Origin: GCA-2684655 sp051278165
GTDB lineage: Bacteria > Planctomycetota > UBA1135 > UBA2386
Length of the DNA: 25,080 bases
Reading direction: 5' to 3'
NCBI GenBank assembly: GCA_051278165.1
Contig: JBNMNW010000050.1
Coordinates: forward strand, 1-25,080
Position 1 is the stretch's first letter. The number at the start of each line of letters is the position of its first letter. Shown here piece by piece: positions 1 through 7,699 of this stretch. Below the pieces are notes generated by a model. The model was not told the DNA's origin. It saw only the letters and a program-made list of their open reading frames with translations, and ran no database searches. Position numbers and translations under genes: made by a program.

Positions 1-87
1 GCAGAACGCTTCGAGATTGGCCACTGTCACCGAGCATCGCGCGACGCTGTGATCGCCAACTATCTGACCGGCGATGCGAAACGCTGA
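1..87 (+). CDS. Possible C-terminal tail of a gene entering from the left edge
   Basis: Reading from base 1 the plus strand is open for 28 codons and stops with TGA at 85-87, ending in the residues NYLTGDAKR. Codon third positions are fairly GC-rich and the residue mix is protein-like, but the stretch is too short to identify. If real, it would overlap the rhomboid gene tail to tail by 28 bases. It could equally be chance; the sequence left of the window would settle it. Confidence 0.25.
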   Translation, partial: AERFEIGHCHRASRDAVIANYLTGDAKR

Positions 88-743
88 CGTATGAAGGCGA
101 ACCAGATGAGTAATCCGCAAAGGCCACCACCAAGGTGTGCGGCATGGCCAATGTTGCCGGCGCGAACGCGCGTTTGCTGAATCAAGCCCAGCACATCAAA
201 GCCTGCTAAGGCAGCGACTGCGATCAACGCGGGCACGGGCACGATCCCCATGATCAGAATGCGGCTCTTCGGATAATGCAGGCCAAACGCAGTCAGCAGG
301 CCACAGACGGCACCGGATGCTCCGAGTGCCAGTTGCGCCCCGTCCCCCATCAACCACGCCGAGGCCAGCCAGTGCCCGAGCGCGCCGACCACGGAACAAG
401 CGAGGTAGAAGCCAACGAACGTGCGCCAGCCCCAGAGCCGCTCGAGCACCGTCCCGAAGCTCCACAGCACGAACATGTTGACCAGGATGTGCCAGAACTC
501 GATATGCGAATACGCATTCGTCACCAAGGTCCAGAAGCGGCCGTGCATGACGAACTCGCCGCTGACGAGGAAGTTGTCCGTCATGAACTGCCACATGCCC
601 TGCGAGTTTTTGGCAAACTGCCACATCACGAACACGACGAGGTTGATCGCAATGGTGATCGATACGGCTGGCGCCATGCGCCACGCATTTTGCAAGAAGT
701 TGGGCTGCTGCTGCACGGACGATCTACTCCGGGTAAGGATCAA
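60..743 (-). CDS. Rhomboid family intramembrane serine protease
   Basis: A polytopic membrane protease that would cleave transmembrane substrates within the bilayer. The catalytic serine sits in GASG (S143) and the catalytic histidine in GHAAHLGG (H203). H85 and N89 in WHILVNM match the oxyanion His/Asn pair of transmembrane segment 2 in E. coli GlpG, so all key residues are present. Hydrophobic segments lie at about 24-44, 84-100, 107-128, 138-155, 162-188 and 203-219, giving a compact six-helix core. The frame opens with TTG at 743; an ATG 22 codons in (677) would still leave the first membrane segment intact, and neither start has a convincing Shine-Dalgarno, so the start is uncertain. It stands alone on the minus strand, and the substrate cannot be inferred. 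Confidence 0.93.
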   Translation of the reverse strand: MILTRSRSSVQQQPNFLQNAWRMAPAVSITIAINLVVFVMWQFAKNSQGMWQFMTDNFLVSGEFVMHGRFWTLVTNAYSHIEFWHILVNMFVLWSFGTVLERLWGWRTFVGFYLACSVVGALGHWLASAWLMGDGAQLALGASGAVCGLLTAFGLHYPKSRILIMGIVPVPALIAVAALAGFDVLGLIQQTRVRAGNIGHAAHLGGGLCGLLIWFAFIRQRFASPVR

Positions 744-753
744 TAACGAGACG

Positions 754-775
754 GAGATGCCGACAACAGCATCTC
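754..775 (-). promoter_or_regulatory. Hairpin just upstream of the rhomboid start
   Basis: GAGATGC (754-760) and GCATCTC (769-775) form a perfect 7-bp stem with an 8-base loop. It ends 11 bases upstream of the TTG start at 743, so in the minus-strand transcript it would sit at the ribosome-binding region. It could be an operator dyad or a leader hairpin, or it could indicate that the downstream ATG is the true start. No function is proven. Confidence 0.25.
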
Positions 776-954
776 GTGTTCTTGCTTAGTATGCCGCTCC
801 GGCCTCAGCAACCACGGGTCTCCTATGACCGCGAGTTGACGAAATCCGCACCGTGGCACGCAATCTGACGCCGTCAACGTCCGCACCCTGCGAGTTCTTC
901 ACGAGCGGTCGGCTAGTGCGACTGCGCAGGTAGGGCTAAGGCACAAATTCTCAG
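776..954. other. Intergenic stretch without a recognised gene
   Basis: The short frames here have no recognisable protein features. The stretch separates the divergent rhomboid and surface-protein genes and must hold the rhomboid promoter. I could not pick a convincing -35/-10 pair. Confidence 0.3.
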
Positions 955-1180
955 TAACTTGGCCGATCAGGCGGCCAGGTGGCGTTTGGGTGCTTGCGGT
1001 GAGAGCCGTCGGCCTGAGAGTCATCGATTCACGAAACGGCAACCGACGAAACACCTCGCACCTAACCCTGATTCCAAATCCCCATGACCAGAACCACCAT
1101 TTTGGGTTTCGCGAACAAGTTGCGCGGCGGACTGCCGTGCTTCTCACTTGCGTCCTGTGACACTTTCAGCAGTGACAGCA
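955..1180 (+). repeat. Duplicated leader/signal-peptide module, copy A
   Basis: This stretch matches 2103-2316 with roughly three of four bases identical by eye. Shared blocks include GATCAGGC, GGCGTTTGGG, CTTGCGG followed by GAGAGCC, the AAATCCCCATGACC start-codon region, and the segment encoding LASCD. One small gap is needed around 1018-1030. Copy A therefore holds an upstream region, a start codon and a lipoprotein signal peptide, but its reading frame ends soon afterwards. Confidence 0.8.
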
Positions 1181-1188
1181 CATGTTGA
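1084..1188 (+). pseudogene. Decayed lipoprotein signal peptide, or short leader peptide
   Basis: A 34-codon frame starts at ATG 1084 with MTRTTILGF and contains a lipobox, LASC, followed by D. It is clearly related to the first 30 residues of the lipoprotein that starts at 2218. The hydrophobic core is damaged: an Arg and a Pro replace Leu/Thr positions of the other copy. The frame stops with TGA at 1186-1188, and that stop overlaps an ATG at 1188-1190 (TGATG) used by, or in frame with, the next gene. It is most simply a truncated duplicate, but the stop/start overlap would allow it to act as a translated leader for the barrel gene. Confidence 0.55.
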
Positions 1189-1808
1189 TGCGCGCTAGTG
1201 CGTTCGCCCTGCTGGCTGCGATGACTGCCTGCACCACTAGCGAGTCCATTCGCGTACGCGAACGGGGCGAGTTCTTCTTCTCCGGCCGCATCCGCAAGAC
1301 GGCAACGCTGTCGGAGTCCGAACGACACCACGTGGCAATCGGTGGCGAACTCGGAGCCTATGGCACTACCGGGAACTACGCATCGCCGAGCGGCAACAGG
1401 GACTACCGCGCCACCGTTGGCTATGCGGCATTCGTCGCTGACGTCGGCGTCGGCGACTTCACCATCCTGCCGAAGCTCGGTCTTGGCGCGGTCGACTTTG
1501 CGGTCGCTGGCCAAAGCAACACGGTCGGCGACGACGGCCTTGGCGTCATGCTCGGCGTCGAAGGCCGCTACCTCATCACGCCAATGCTCGACGTGTTCGC
1601 ACGCGCCACAGCGTTCCGGCGCAGTTCACTATATTCGACGATGCTCGAAGCCGGCGTCGGCTTCCGACCGGCGCCCTACGTCGCCATCGAGTTAGGCTAT
1701 GGCAATGCCGGCGTGGTCGTTGACGACTCATTCGACATCTTCAACAGCAGCGACAGCGCGGACGTTGAGGTGCAGGGCCTGCTGATCAGTCTGACGCTGC
1801 AGTTCTAG
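1182..1808 (+). CDS. Outer-membrane beta-barrel protein with lipoprotein-like signal
   Basis: The N terminus is a signal peptide ending in AMTAC, a possible lipobox (C17, or C15 if translation starts at ATG 1188). After about residue 40 the protein alternates hydrophobic and polar residues in strands separated by Gly/Asp-rich turns, as in small eight-stranded barrels, and it ends in LTLQF with the terminal aromatic residue that the BAM machinery recognises. No family-specific motif is visible. The ATG at 1188 overlaps the stop of the preceding 34-codon frame, favouring translational coupling there, whereas ATG 1182 adds only two residues. A barrel carrying a lipobox is unusual, so Sec signal peptidase I cleavage is a fair alternative. 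It would sit in the outer membrane; its function is unknown. Confidence 0.75.
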   Translation: MLMRASAFALLAAMTACTTSESIRVRERGEFFFSGRIRKTATLSESERHHVAIGGELGAYGTTGNYASPSGNRDYRATVGYAAFVADVGVGDFTILPKLGLGAVDFAVAGQSNTVGDDGLGVMLGVEGRYLITPMLDVFARATAFRRSSLYSTMLEAGVGFRPAPYVAIELGYGNAGVVVDDSFDIFNSSDSADVEVQGLLISLTLQF

Positions 1809-2102
1809 CGCTACTACTTTATCGCACTAGACCTCACGGCAGCTGGTCGACCATCGCCAAGCACCGGGGCCGACGCAAGAACGAGTCGACGTGCGCATCG
1901 CCCGCACCTTTCAGGCAGCGACGTCGGCTCGGTGGCGGCCTCAAAGTCGCACTGCCGTTATTGGCGCAACGCGGTCGATCACCAGCCGTGCGCGGCACTG
2001 CGGCATGCAATGAGTCGTCGTCAAATTCCCCACCCAGCGGATTCTTCGCTACCGGCCTGCTTGCGCTAATGCACCGTTAGCGTCTGCACCGCGAAATAGC
2101 AG
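1809..2102. other. Intergenic stretch without a recognised gene
   Basis: No convincing frame is seen on either strand. A 10-bp palindrome TGGTCGACCA lies at 1844-1853, but there is no clear terminator hairpin. The right end runs into copy B of the duplicated leader. Confidence 0.3.
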
Positions 2103-2316
2103 ATAATTGGCTGATCAGGCATCTGGATGGCGTTTGGGAACTTGCGGCGAGAGCCATAAGCCCATGGAACGGCCACGGGCAGGGCACCTTGCACCTATTC
2201 CCTGATCCCAAATCCCCATGACCCGAACTACCCTTCTTAGTATTGCCAGCAAGTTGCTGTGCGGACTGACGCTTCTGTCACTTGCTTCCTGCGACATCTT
2301 TGACAGCGACGACTCT
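2103..2316 (+). repeat. Duplicated leader/signal-peptide module, copy B
   Basis: Partner of the copy at 955-1180. Here the module is intact: the conserved non-coding part (2103-2217) leads into a start codon and signal peptide that continue into a full-length lipoprotein gene. Conservation of the upstream part suggests that it carries the promoter and leader of this gene, although no canonical -35/-10 pair is obvious. Confidence 0.8.
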
Positions 2317-3222
2317 GTCACTGGCGATCAAACATCGTTCCCCCCGACGAGTGCACAGATCGCGGCAGCTCTAAACCAAGCGATCATCCTGCCGCCAGGC
2401 TCGTTCACGCTGAACAACCCACAGATCGACCCATCGGCGACCGTCACAACCACAAGTGGCGGCATGTCGACACTAAGGGCCGGCGCAACCATTTCGCCGA
2501 GTATCGGCTTCACGTCCAACGGTTCTGCGAACGTCACCGGAGCAGGCATTGCCTTTGGCTTCGGCGGCCAACAGCCGACGTCCATCATGGTCGTTCCTAT
2601 CAACACGAATGGTGCGAGTGGTGGCAACCTGGACTTCACCTTCTCCGTGCCGCAGAGCTTCTGCGAGAACCTGTCGCAAATCTGCCACGACGTGCAGTGC
2701 TATGAGTTCGCAGTTGTCGATGGCCAGCGCATCACGGCTGCCAACGTGCAGGCCATCGCGGTCGCCTGCGGCCAATGCGACGAGCCGAGCTGCCAGTCGC
2801 TGCTGACCGACTGTCCCACCACTTCGCCCCAATGCCCCAACGGCTGCCCCGCCGGCAAGGTATGTGTAGAGGGCGTCTGCGTGCAGTCCGGCCTGCTGCG
2901 CTTCACGCTCATCTGGAACGCACCTATCGACATCGATCTGCATGTTGTCACGCCGGGCGGTACCGAGGTGTACTTCGCAAACCCATCGGGCGACGGGTGT
3001 GCGTTGGACGTAGACAATACCAGCGGTGGCGCCGGCTCCGTTGAGAACATCGTCTGTACGGATCCCGCGTCGGGAACGTTCCAGATGTTCGCCGTGAACT
3101 TCACCGGAAGTGGCTCTGACAACATCCAACTCGAAGCGGTGTTGCCCAACGGCCAAGCGATCTTCCAACAGAGCACGACGATCAACAGCAGCCAGTCCCA
3201 GACATTCCAGATTAACACCTGA
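2218..3222 (+). CDS. Cys-rich lipoprotein with C-terminal DUF2135/YfaP-like domain
   Basis: The signal peptide ends in the lipobox LASC with the lipidated Cys at 25. The +2 residue is Asp, which in E. coli disfavours Lol-dependent transfer to the outer membrane; whether that rule holds here is unknown. Residues 40-145 are low-complexity Ser/Thr/Gly-rich. Residues 149-221 hold eleven cysteines, including CPNGCPAGKVCVEGVCV, a small disulfide-rich module like those in myxobacterial surface proteins. Residues 226-334 resemble the DUF2135 beta-sandwich: LIWNAPIDIDLHVVTPGG, then a Tyr/Phe-Ala-Asn-Pro turn and LDVDN. The ATG at 2218 is supported by the signal peptide and by the duplicated leader. 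A stem-loop follows 13 bases after the stop. It is probably an envelope-attached protein of unknown role. Confidence 0.82.
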   Translation: MTRTTLLSIASKLLCGLTLLSLASCDIFDSDDSVTGDQTSFPPTSAQIAAALNQAIILPPGSFTLNNPQIDPSATVTTTSGGMSTLRAGATISPSIGFTSNGSANVTGAGIAFGFGGQQPTSIMVVPINTNGASGGNLDFTFSVPQSFCENLSQICHDVQCYEFAVVDGQRITAANVQAIAVACGQCDEPSCQSLLTDCPTTSPQCPNGCPAGKVCVEGVCVQSGLLRFTLIWNAPIDIDLHVVTPGGTEVYFANPSGDGCALDVDNTSGGAGSVENIVCTDPASGTFQMFAVNFTGSGSDNIQLEAVLPNGQAIFQQSTTINSSQSQTFQINT

Positions 3223-3235
3223 TCTGGAGCGACTC

Positions 3236-3266
3236 GGCGGGCTAGTCGCACATGCACTAGCCCGCC
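3236..3266 (+). terminator. Perfect GC-rich stem-loop after the lipoprotein gene
   Basis: GGCGGGCTAG (3236-3245) pairs perfectly with CTAGCCCGCC (3257-3266) around an 11-base loop. It begins 13 bases after the stop at 3222. No T-run follows, so termination would need Rho or a stem-only mechanism. Confidence 0.6.
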
Positions 3267-3321
3267 GTGCTTCGCCAACCACCTCACTCCGACCTGCTTG
3301 CACAGCAAAGGTCTGCCTACC

Positions 3322-5751
3322 ATGACTCGCACTCATCTTCTCGTTACCGCGGGGATCCTCCTCACTCTCGGCGCTTGGCTGCTGACGTATGACGGCGTCG
3401 CCGTGCCACCAGGACCAGTATTCAACCAGCCGACCTCCGCACAGCATTCGATTGCCGCCAGGGCCACGACGCCACACACAACCGATGTTGCCAACGTGGC
3501 GACAACGACACGAACAACGCGCAGCCAGAGTCGCGCCGTGCGCGCCATCATCGGGCAGGTGGTGGACCAGCGCGGATCTCCGCTGGCGAACGCCACCGTA
3601 ACGCACCCGGCCGCGCAGGCTGTTCGCACCGATGTTGCGGGCGAGTTCACGCTACAGCCGAGCCAGTTTGAAGCGTCGTTCGTTTCGGTGCACGCCGACG
3701 GCATGGCGGCACGCACGGTTCCCGGAGTTGTGGCAGGTACATCCCTCGTCATCCGCATGTCGCCTGGAGTCGCGCTGTACGGAAGGGTTCTTAGTTCGAC
3801 CGGCATCCCGGTCCAAAACGCGTGGGTGCGCGGCAAGTGGGACACGAACGCCACGACCGCCATGACCAGCGAAGATGGCTGCTTCGTTCTCAGCGGCATG
3901 CCGGACGCTCCAGTGCAGCTTGCGATCGGGGGTGTCGGCTATGAGACCAAACAACTGCGCGGCTACTACGTAGGAAGCAGCCGCACAGTCACGACGTTCG
4001 CGCTAACGCAGGCTGACGTGTTGCGCGGCCGTGTGCTTTCCCGCGCCTTCAAAACTGCGATTGCTGGCGCGACCGTGATGCACTCACAGACCGGCCATCC
4101 CGAGAGCACTCGGCAAGTAGCCAAGACCGACCAGCACGGCAACTTCGTGTTCGCCACTGCCAGCGTATCCGGCAGCAGCATTTTAGTGCTCGCCGACGGC
4201 TTCAGCTGCGAAGCATTACAGCTCGCGAAGGGCCACCAAACGGAACACATCGTCGTGCCCATGAACGAAGCAGCAGAGCCGTTGCGGGTCACGGTTCTCA
4301 CCAACCAAGGCGCCACTGCGGGGGTGTTGGTGCAAGCGTTGCAGGACGGACAGCAACTTGTTGCGCAAACCAATGCGCAGGGCGTCGCGACGTTTGACCT
4401 CGCATCACGCCGCCCGATTTCATTGCGGTGCCAGTCAGCCTTCGGCGCAGTCTCTGGCTCCTGGTGCGATCGCAGTCCGCGCGACCTGACGCTCTCCATG
4501 TGCGCCTACGGCAAGGTGAACATCGTTGGCAACGACCCAAGGCATGCGGGTGAGACGATCGAACTCGAAGCTCCCGGCCAGACCCTTCACACGACGCTGG
4601 ATGCCGAAGGCAACGGCACCCTGCACGATGTTCCGCCGGGCCCGATCGCAGTGCATCTCGGGGTGCAGCGCCTTCGCCTGCGACAGTTCATTCTGACTCC
4701 GGACAGCACCTTTTCCGTGCACATCCCGACCGGAATCATGCCGAGAACATTCCAGATCATTGGCCCAAACCGAGCGCCGATTCCGGGAGCACGCTGGAGC
4801 TGCCGACCAGAACAGGTCATGCGTGCTGGCGCATCGACGGGCTACACCGACCGCGAAGGGTTTGGCCGCGCCGATCTATATGACGGCCGTGCTGTTCTGA
4901 CTGTCGCGTGCGAAGGCTACGTGTCCACGGACACCGTCGTTGATCGCAGAAGCCCGGACGCCGTTGTCGTGCAACTCCAAGCATCGCCGCGCATCAAAGG
5001 CCGAGTTGTCGACGCGACCACGCTGCTGCCGGTGCAGCGGTTCGTCATCACAGCCTTCCCCGGACGAGCTGAGACCACGGTTCACTCCCCCACCGGCGAA
5101 TTTGATATCAGAGGACAACGTATCGAAGGACAACCGTTCGAATCGTTCGCGGTGCGCGCGGTTGGCTGGACGAGTTCCGCCTTGCTGCCGGCCTCCTCAA
5201 GCGAGCACACGGTCGTCGACCTCACCCCGGAAGGCGGTGTGTTTGGCCGCATCCTTGGCCCGACAGACGCACCCTTGCAAGGCATCGAGGTCACACTGCT
5301 CGACGCCAACGGCGACGCTGCCAAGCAGCCAGTTCATACCGCGAGCGACGGCAGCTTCCGCTTCGGTTCGCTGACTCCCGATCGCTACCAAATCGTGGCG
5401 AAGTCTGGTGGCGCCGAGCTTGCGGCCGAACATGTGGTCCTTGCCGGCGAAGAAAGTCAAAGCAACACTACGCTGCGAGTGCCGCGCCTGCCATCGGTTC
5501 ATGTGCTGGCCTACGATGGCGACACGGGCCCAGCCAACGGCGCAACCCTGCGAATCATCCAGAAAGGCCCCACCCGCACGACACGCCGCTCGGTCGCCAC
5601 CGACAAAGATGGCTATGCGCTTCTCGAGGGTTTAATCCCGGGCAGCTACACGCTCGAGGCACGCAAAGGCCTACGTTCCGTTGAGAAGGTCGTGCACGTC
5701 AGTCTCGACGAAGAACCGCCGCTCATCGAGATGATCTTGCCACTCGAGTAG
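3322..5751 (+). CDS. Exported protein of tandem carboxypeptidase-regulatory-like domains
   Basis: An 809-residue protein starting at ATG 3322; an upstream TTG at 3298 is in frame but would place charged residues before the signal. Residues 5-22 form one hydrophobic segment, either a signal peptide or a membrane anchor. The rest is a chain of immunoglobulin-like beta domains of the carboxypeptidase D regulatory-like type. The recurring pattern is G-x-V followed about 10 residues later by P-[VL]-x-[NG]-A-x-V, then T-D-x-x-G-x-F-x-[LF] and a P-G-x-Y/V-type turn. Clear units start near residues 75, 153, 241, 566, 648 and 727; 320-560 is more divergent. No protease, sulfatase or sortase signature is present. 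Such proteins are common in planctomycetes and probably act as envelope scaffolds or adhesins. The first residues, MTRTHLL, resemble those of the lipoprotein before it. Confidence 0.82.
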   Translation: MTRTHLLVTAGILLTLGAWLLTYDGVAVPPGPVFNQPTSAQHSIAARATTPHTTDVANVATTTRTTRSQSRAVRAIIGQVVDQRGSPLANATVTHPAAQAVRTDVAGEFTLQPSQFEASFVSVHADGMAARTVPGVVAGTSLVIRMSPGVALYGRVLSSTGIPVQNAWVRGKWDTNATTAMTSEDGCFVLSGMPDAPVQLAIGGVGYETKQLRGYYVGSSRTVTTFALTQADVLRGRVLSRAFKTAIAGATVMHSQTGHPESTRQVAKTDQHGNFVFATASVSGSSILVLADGFSCEALQLAKGHQTEHIVVPMNEAAEPLRVTVLTNQGATAGVLVQALQDGQQLVAQTNAQGVATFDLASRRPISLRCQSAFGAVSGSWCDRSPRDLTLSMCAYGKVNIVGNDPRHAGETIELEAPGQTLHTTLDAEGNGTLHDVPPGPIAVHLGVQRLRLRQFILTPDSTFSVHIPTGIMPRTFQIIGPNRAPIPGARWSCRPEQVMRAGASTGYTDREGFGRADLYDGRAVLTVACEGYVSTDTVVDRRSPDAVVVQLQASPRIKGRVVDATTLLPVQRFVITAFPGRAETTVHSPTGEFDIRGQRIEGQPFESFAVRAVGWTSSALLPASSSEHTVVDLTPEGGVFGRILGPTDAPLQGIEVTLLDANGDAAKQPVHTASDGSFRFGSLTPDRYQIVAKSGGAELAAEHVVLAGEESQSNTTLRVPRLPSVHVLAYDGDTGPANGATLRIIQKGPTRTTRRSVATDKDGYALLEGLIPGSYTLEARKGLRSVEKVVHVSLDEEPPLIEMILPLE

Positions 5752-5769
5752 GCGCGCCGGTACGCGACG

Positions 5770-5803
5770 TGGATTGATCGGTGCCGCACATCCGATCAAT
5801 CCA
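5770..5803 (+). terminator. Perfect 12-bp stem-loop after the repeat-domain gene
   Basis: TGGATTGATCGG (5770-5781) and CCGATCAATCCA (5792-5803) form a perfect 12-bp stem with a 10-base loop, 18 bases after the stop at 5751. No T-tract follows. Because it is symmetrical it could also serve as an operator for the downstream cardiolipin synthase gene, but its position just after a stop favours termination. Confidence 0.6.
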
Positions 5804-6037
5804 TGGACTGAGGTTGGCGTGATTGAAGGTCGCGCTCATGCCTCGGAACACCGCGCAGCCGGTGATCGAGTGCATTGGAATAGTGGACAGAGGCAGCTCG
5901 GATGTAGGCAATGCCAACTGCGGCTCAGACCACCCGAACCCACCCTCCAAAGCCAACCCCGAGCCCGACGAAACCACGTCAACCTCGCAAACTACTCCGG
6001 CATCGCGACCGCACCGCACGTATCGTTGGCGCGCCGC

Positions 6038-7486
6038 ATGTTCCTTCACCCTCTGAGTACGCTGGTCCTGGTCACGCACTGGCTGATCGTCTCGGTGCTG
6101 TTCGCACGAGTGATCATGAAGCGACTACCGGTCGGCGTCTCCTTGGCGTGGCTCGCAGTAATCGCCAGCGCGCCCTTTGTCGGCGCGGCGCTGTATCTAC
6201 TCATGGCCGAGCGCCGCCTGGGCAGACAGAGGGCCGCCTGTATCGCCAGCAACACCGACAAGATACTGCAATGGCAGAGCGCTCTGCGAGAGCATACGGA
6301 CTTGGCAGCCTGCCAGATTGATCCACTGGCAGACCCGATTCGCCTGCAGGCGGATCACGTTCTTGGCTTCAGCGCCTCGGCCGGCAACTCCATCGAGCTG
6401 CTCGATGACTCGGAGTCCGTTTTTGACGCGCTCATCGCCGACATCGACAGCGCCCAGAGCCGATGCCACATGTGCTTCTACATCTGGCACGAGGGAGGCC
6501 GCGCCACGGACGTGATCAACGCGCTGATTCGCGCCGCCCATCGCGGTGTCGAGTGCCGGGCGCTGGCCGACGCCTTCGGCAGCAAGACCTTCCTCGGCGG
6601 GGCCCTGGCCCGCCGACTGCGGGACGCGGGCGTAGAGTTCGCGGCGGCACTACCAACCGAACTGAAGCGAGCGTTCTTCGTCCGCCGCGACCTTCGGAAC
6701 CATCGCAAGATCGTCGTCATAGACGACCGCATTGCCTACTCGGGGAGCCTGAATCTCGTCGACCCGCAATTCTTCAAGCAAGGTGCGGGAGTCGGCAAGT
6801 GGGTTGACGCGATCATGCGCATCACGGGACCAGCGGCGGCAGCTCTCGACGGAGTCTTTGCACTAGATTGGGCGATCGAAACCGGCGGTTCGTGTGACCT
6901 ACACATGGGAGACAGCGACCGAGAGCCTTCGCACATCGGCTCGGTGGTTCAGGTCGTGCCCTCGGGGCCGGGCCTGCGACCGGATGCGATCCATCAACTG
7001 TTGCTGACGGCGATCTATGCAGCACGCCGCGAACTGGTACTCACGACCCCCTACTTCGTGCCTGACGATGCCATTCTGACGGCCCTGATGTCGGCGGCAC
7101 TGCGCGGTGTCGAGGTCACGTTGATCGTGCCGGTTCGCAGTGACTCACTGCTCATTCGGTATGCGAGCGTGGCCCACTTCGATGAACTCATGTCAGCCGG
7201 CGTCAACATCGCACGCTTCGAAGGCGGCCTGCTGCACACGAAGAGCCTGACGATCGACGGCGTGATGAGCATCTTCGGCTCGGTCAATCTGGACATGCGC
7301 AGCCTGTGGCTAAACTTCGAGATCTCTCTGTTTGTCTATGACGCAGCCTTCACCAAGAGGCTCAAGGATCTTCAGAACCAATACCTCAGCAAGACCACGT
7401 TGCTTGATCTCGAGGAATGGAGACGTCGCCCCGCATCGCGGCGATTCGTCGAGAACAGCTTCCGCTTGCTTGGGCCATTGCTCTAA
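6038..7486 (+). CDS. cls: Cardiolipin synthase (two-HKD phospholipase D family)
   Basis: It would condense two phosphatidylglycerol molecules into cardiolipin plus glycerol at the inner membrane. From ATG 6038 the product is 482 residues, the usual length for bacterial Cls. Two N-terminal membrane segments (about 5-25 and 34-56) precede a cytosolic catalytic part with both HKD motifs: HRKIVVIDD at 222-230 followed by YSGSLN, and HTKSLTID at 400-407 followed by FGSVNLDMRS. The frame is open upstream to 5774, but that part overlaps the hairpin and reads as non-coding, so the membrane segment fixes the start near 6038. No clear ribosome-binding site is seen. Cardiolipin content rises under osmotic stress in several bacteria, which fits the neighbouring ion-transport genes. 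Confidence 0.93.
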   Translation: MFLHPLSTLVLVTHWLIVSVLFARVIMKRLPVGVSLAWLAVIASAPFVGAALYLLMAERRLGRQRAACIASNTDKILQWQSALREHTDLAACQIDPLADPIRLQADHVLGFSASAGNSIELLDDSESVFDALIADIDSAQSRCHMCFYIWHEGGRATDVINALIRAAHRGVECRALADAFGSKTFLGGALARRLRDAGVEFAAALPTELKRAFFVRRDLRNHRKIVVIDDRIAYSGSLNLVDPQFFKQGAGVGKWVDAIMRITGPAAAALDGVFALDWAIETGGSCDLHMGDSDREPSHIGSVVQVVPSGPGLRPDAIHQLLLTAIYAARRELVLTTPYFVPDDAILTALMSAALRGVEVTLIVPVRSDSLLIRYASVAHFDELMSAGVNIARFEGGLLHTKSLTIDGVMSIFGSVNLDMRSLWLNFEISLFVYDAAFTKRLKDLQNQYLSKTTLLDLEEWRRRPASRRFVENSFRLLGPLL

Positions 7487-7534
7487 CCAACGGGCTCGGC
7501 GGGAAGGACTCGGCGGCACGGGTCGATGTGCTGG

Positions 7535-7699
7535 CTATCTGCCGAGGTAGCGTTCACGCAATGCGATCCAGCGATCGCCGTCGCGCATCACGAAGGGCGG
7601 TGCCACCTTGCTCGCAACGGTCAGCGCCCGATTGCCGGGGTCTTGATTGCCGGGGTCTTGATTGCCTGGGTCTTGATTGCCTGGGTCTAGCGCGCTCGC
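7535..7699 (-). pseudogene. Possible gene remnant: QDPGN repeats plus a protein-like C terminus
   Basis: On the minus strand a frame is open from a stop at 7700-7702 down to TAG at 7535-7537. It reads four DPGN units (QDPGN repeats), then RALTVASKVAPPFVMRDG and a tail ending LRERYLGR. GC-rich third positions and the natural-looking C terminus suggest former or real coding. There is no ATG before the tail except an internal one, so it is probably the end of a decayed gene whose 5' part was lost when the region upstream of the divergent gene at 7829 was rearranged. It would be convergent with cls. I do not recognise the family. Confidence 0.35.
7631..7690. repeat. Four tandem 15-bp repeats
   Basis: The unit ATTGCCGGGGTCTTG occurs twice exactly (7631-7645, 7646-7660). 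It is followed by two copies with one shared change, ATTGCCTGGGTCTTG (7661-7675) and ATTGCCTGGGTCTAG (7676-7690). The length is a multiple of three, so any overlapping frame stays open; on the minus strand it spells QDPGN. It looks like replication slippage, and the two-by-two pattern suggests two successive duplications. Confidence 0.95.

Noticed and set aside
2473..3606. A 377-codon open frame on the minus strand
   Set aside because: It spans the lipoprotein gene, the hairpin and the next gene's start antisense; composition is Arg/Gly/Ala-rich without domain features, typical of a GC-rich shadow.
5774..6037. Upstream in-frame extension of cls
   Set aside because: It overlaps the terminator-like hairpin, has no protein-like pattern, and would bury the first membrane segment about 90 residues in.
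5723..6079. A 118-codon minus-strand frame between the repeat-domain gene and cls
   Set aside because: It starts inside cls and ends inside the preceding gene. A middle stretch looks mildly protein-like, but there is no recognisable motif and no independent support.
7631..7690. Possible CRISPR array
   Set aside because: The units abut with no spacers and are only 15 bp long; this is a simple tandem repeat.
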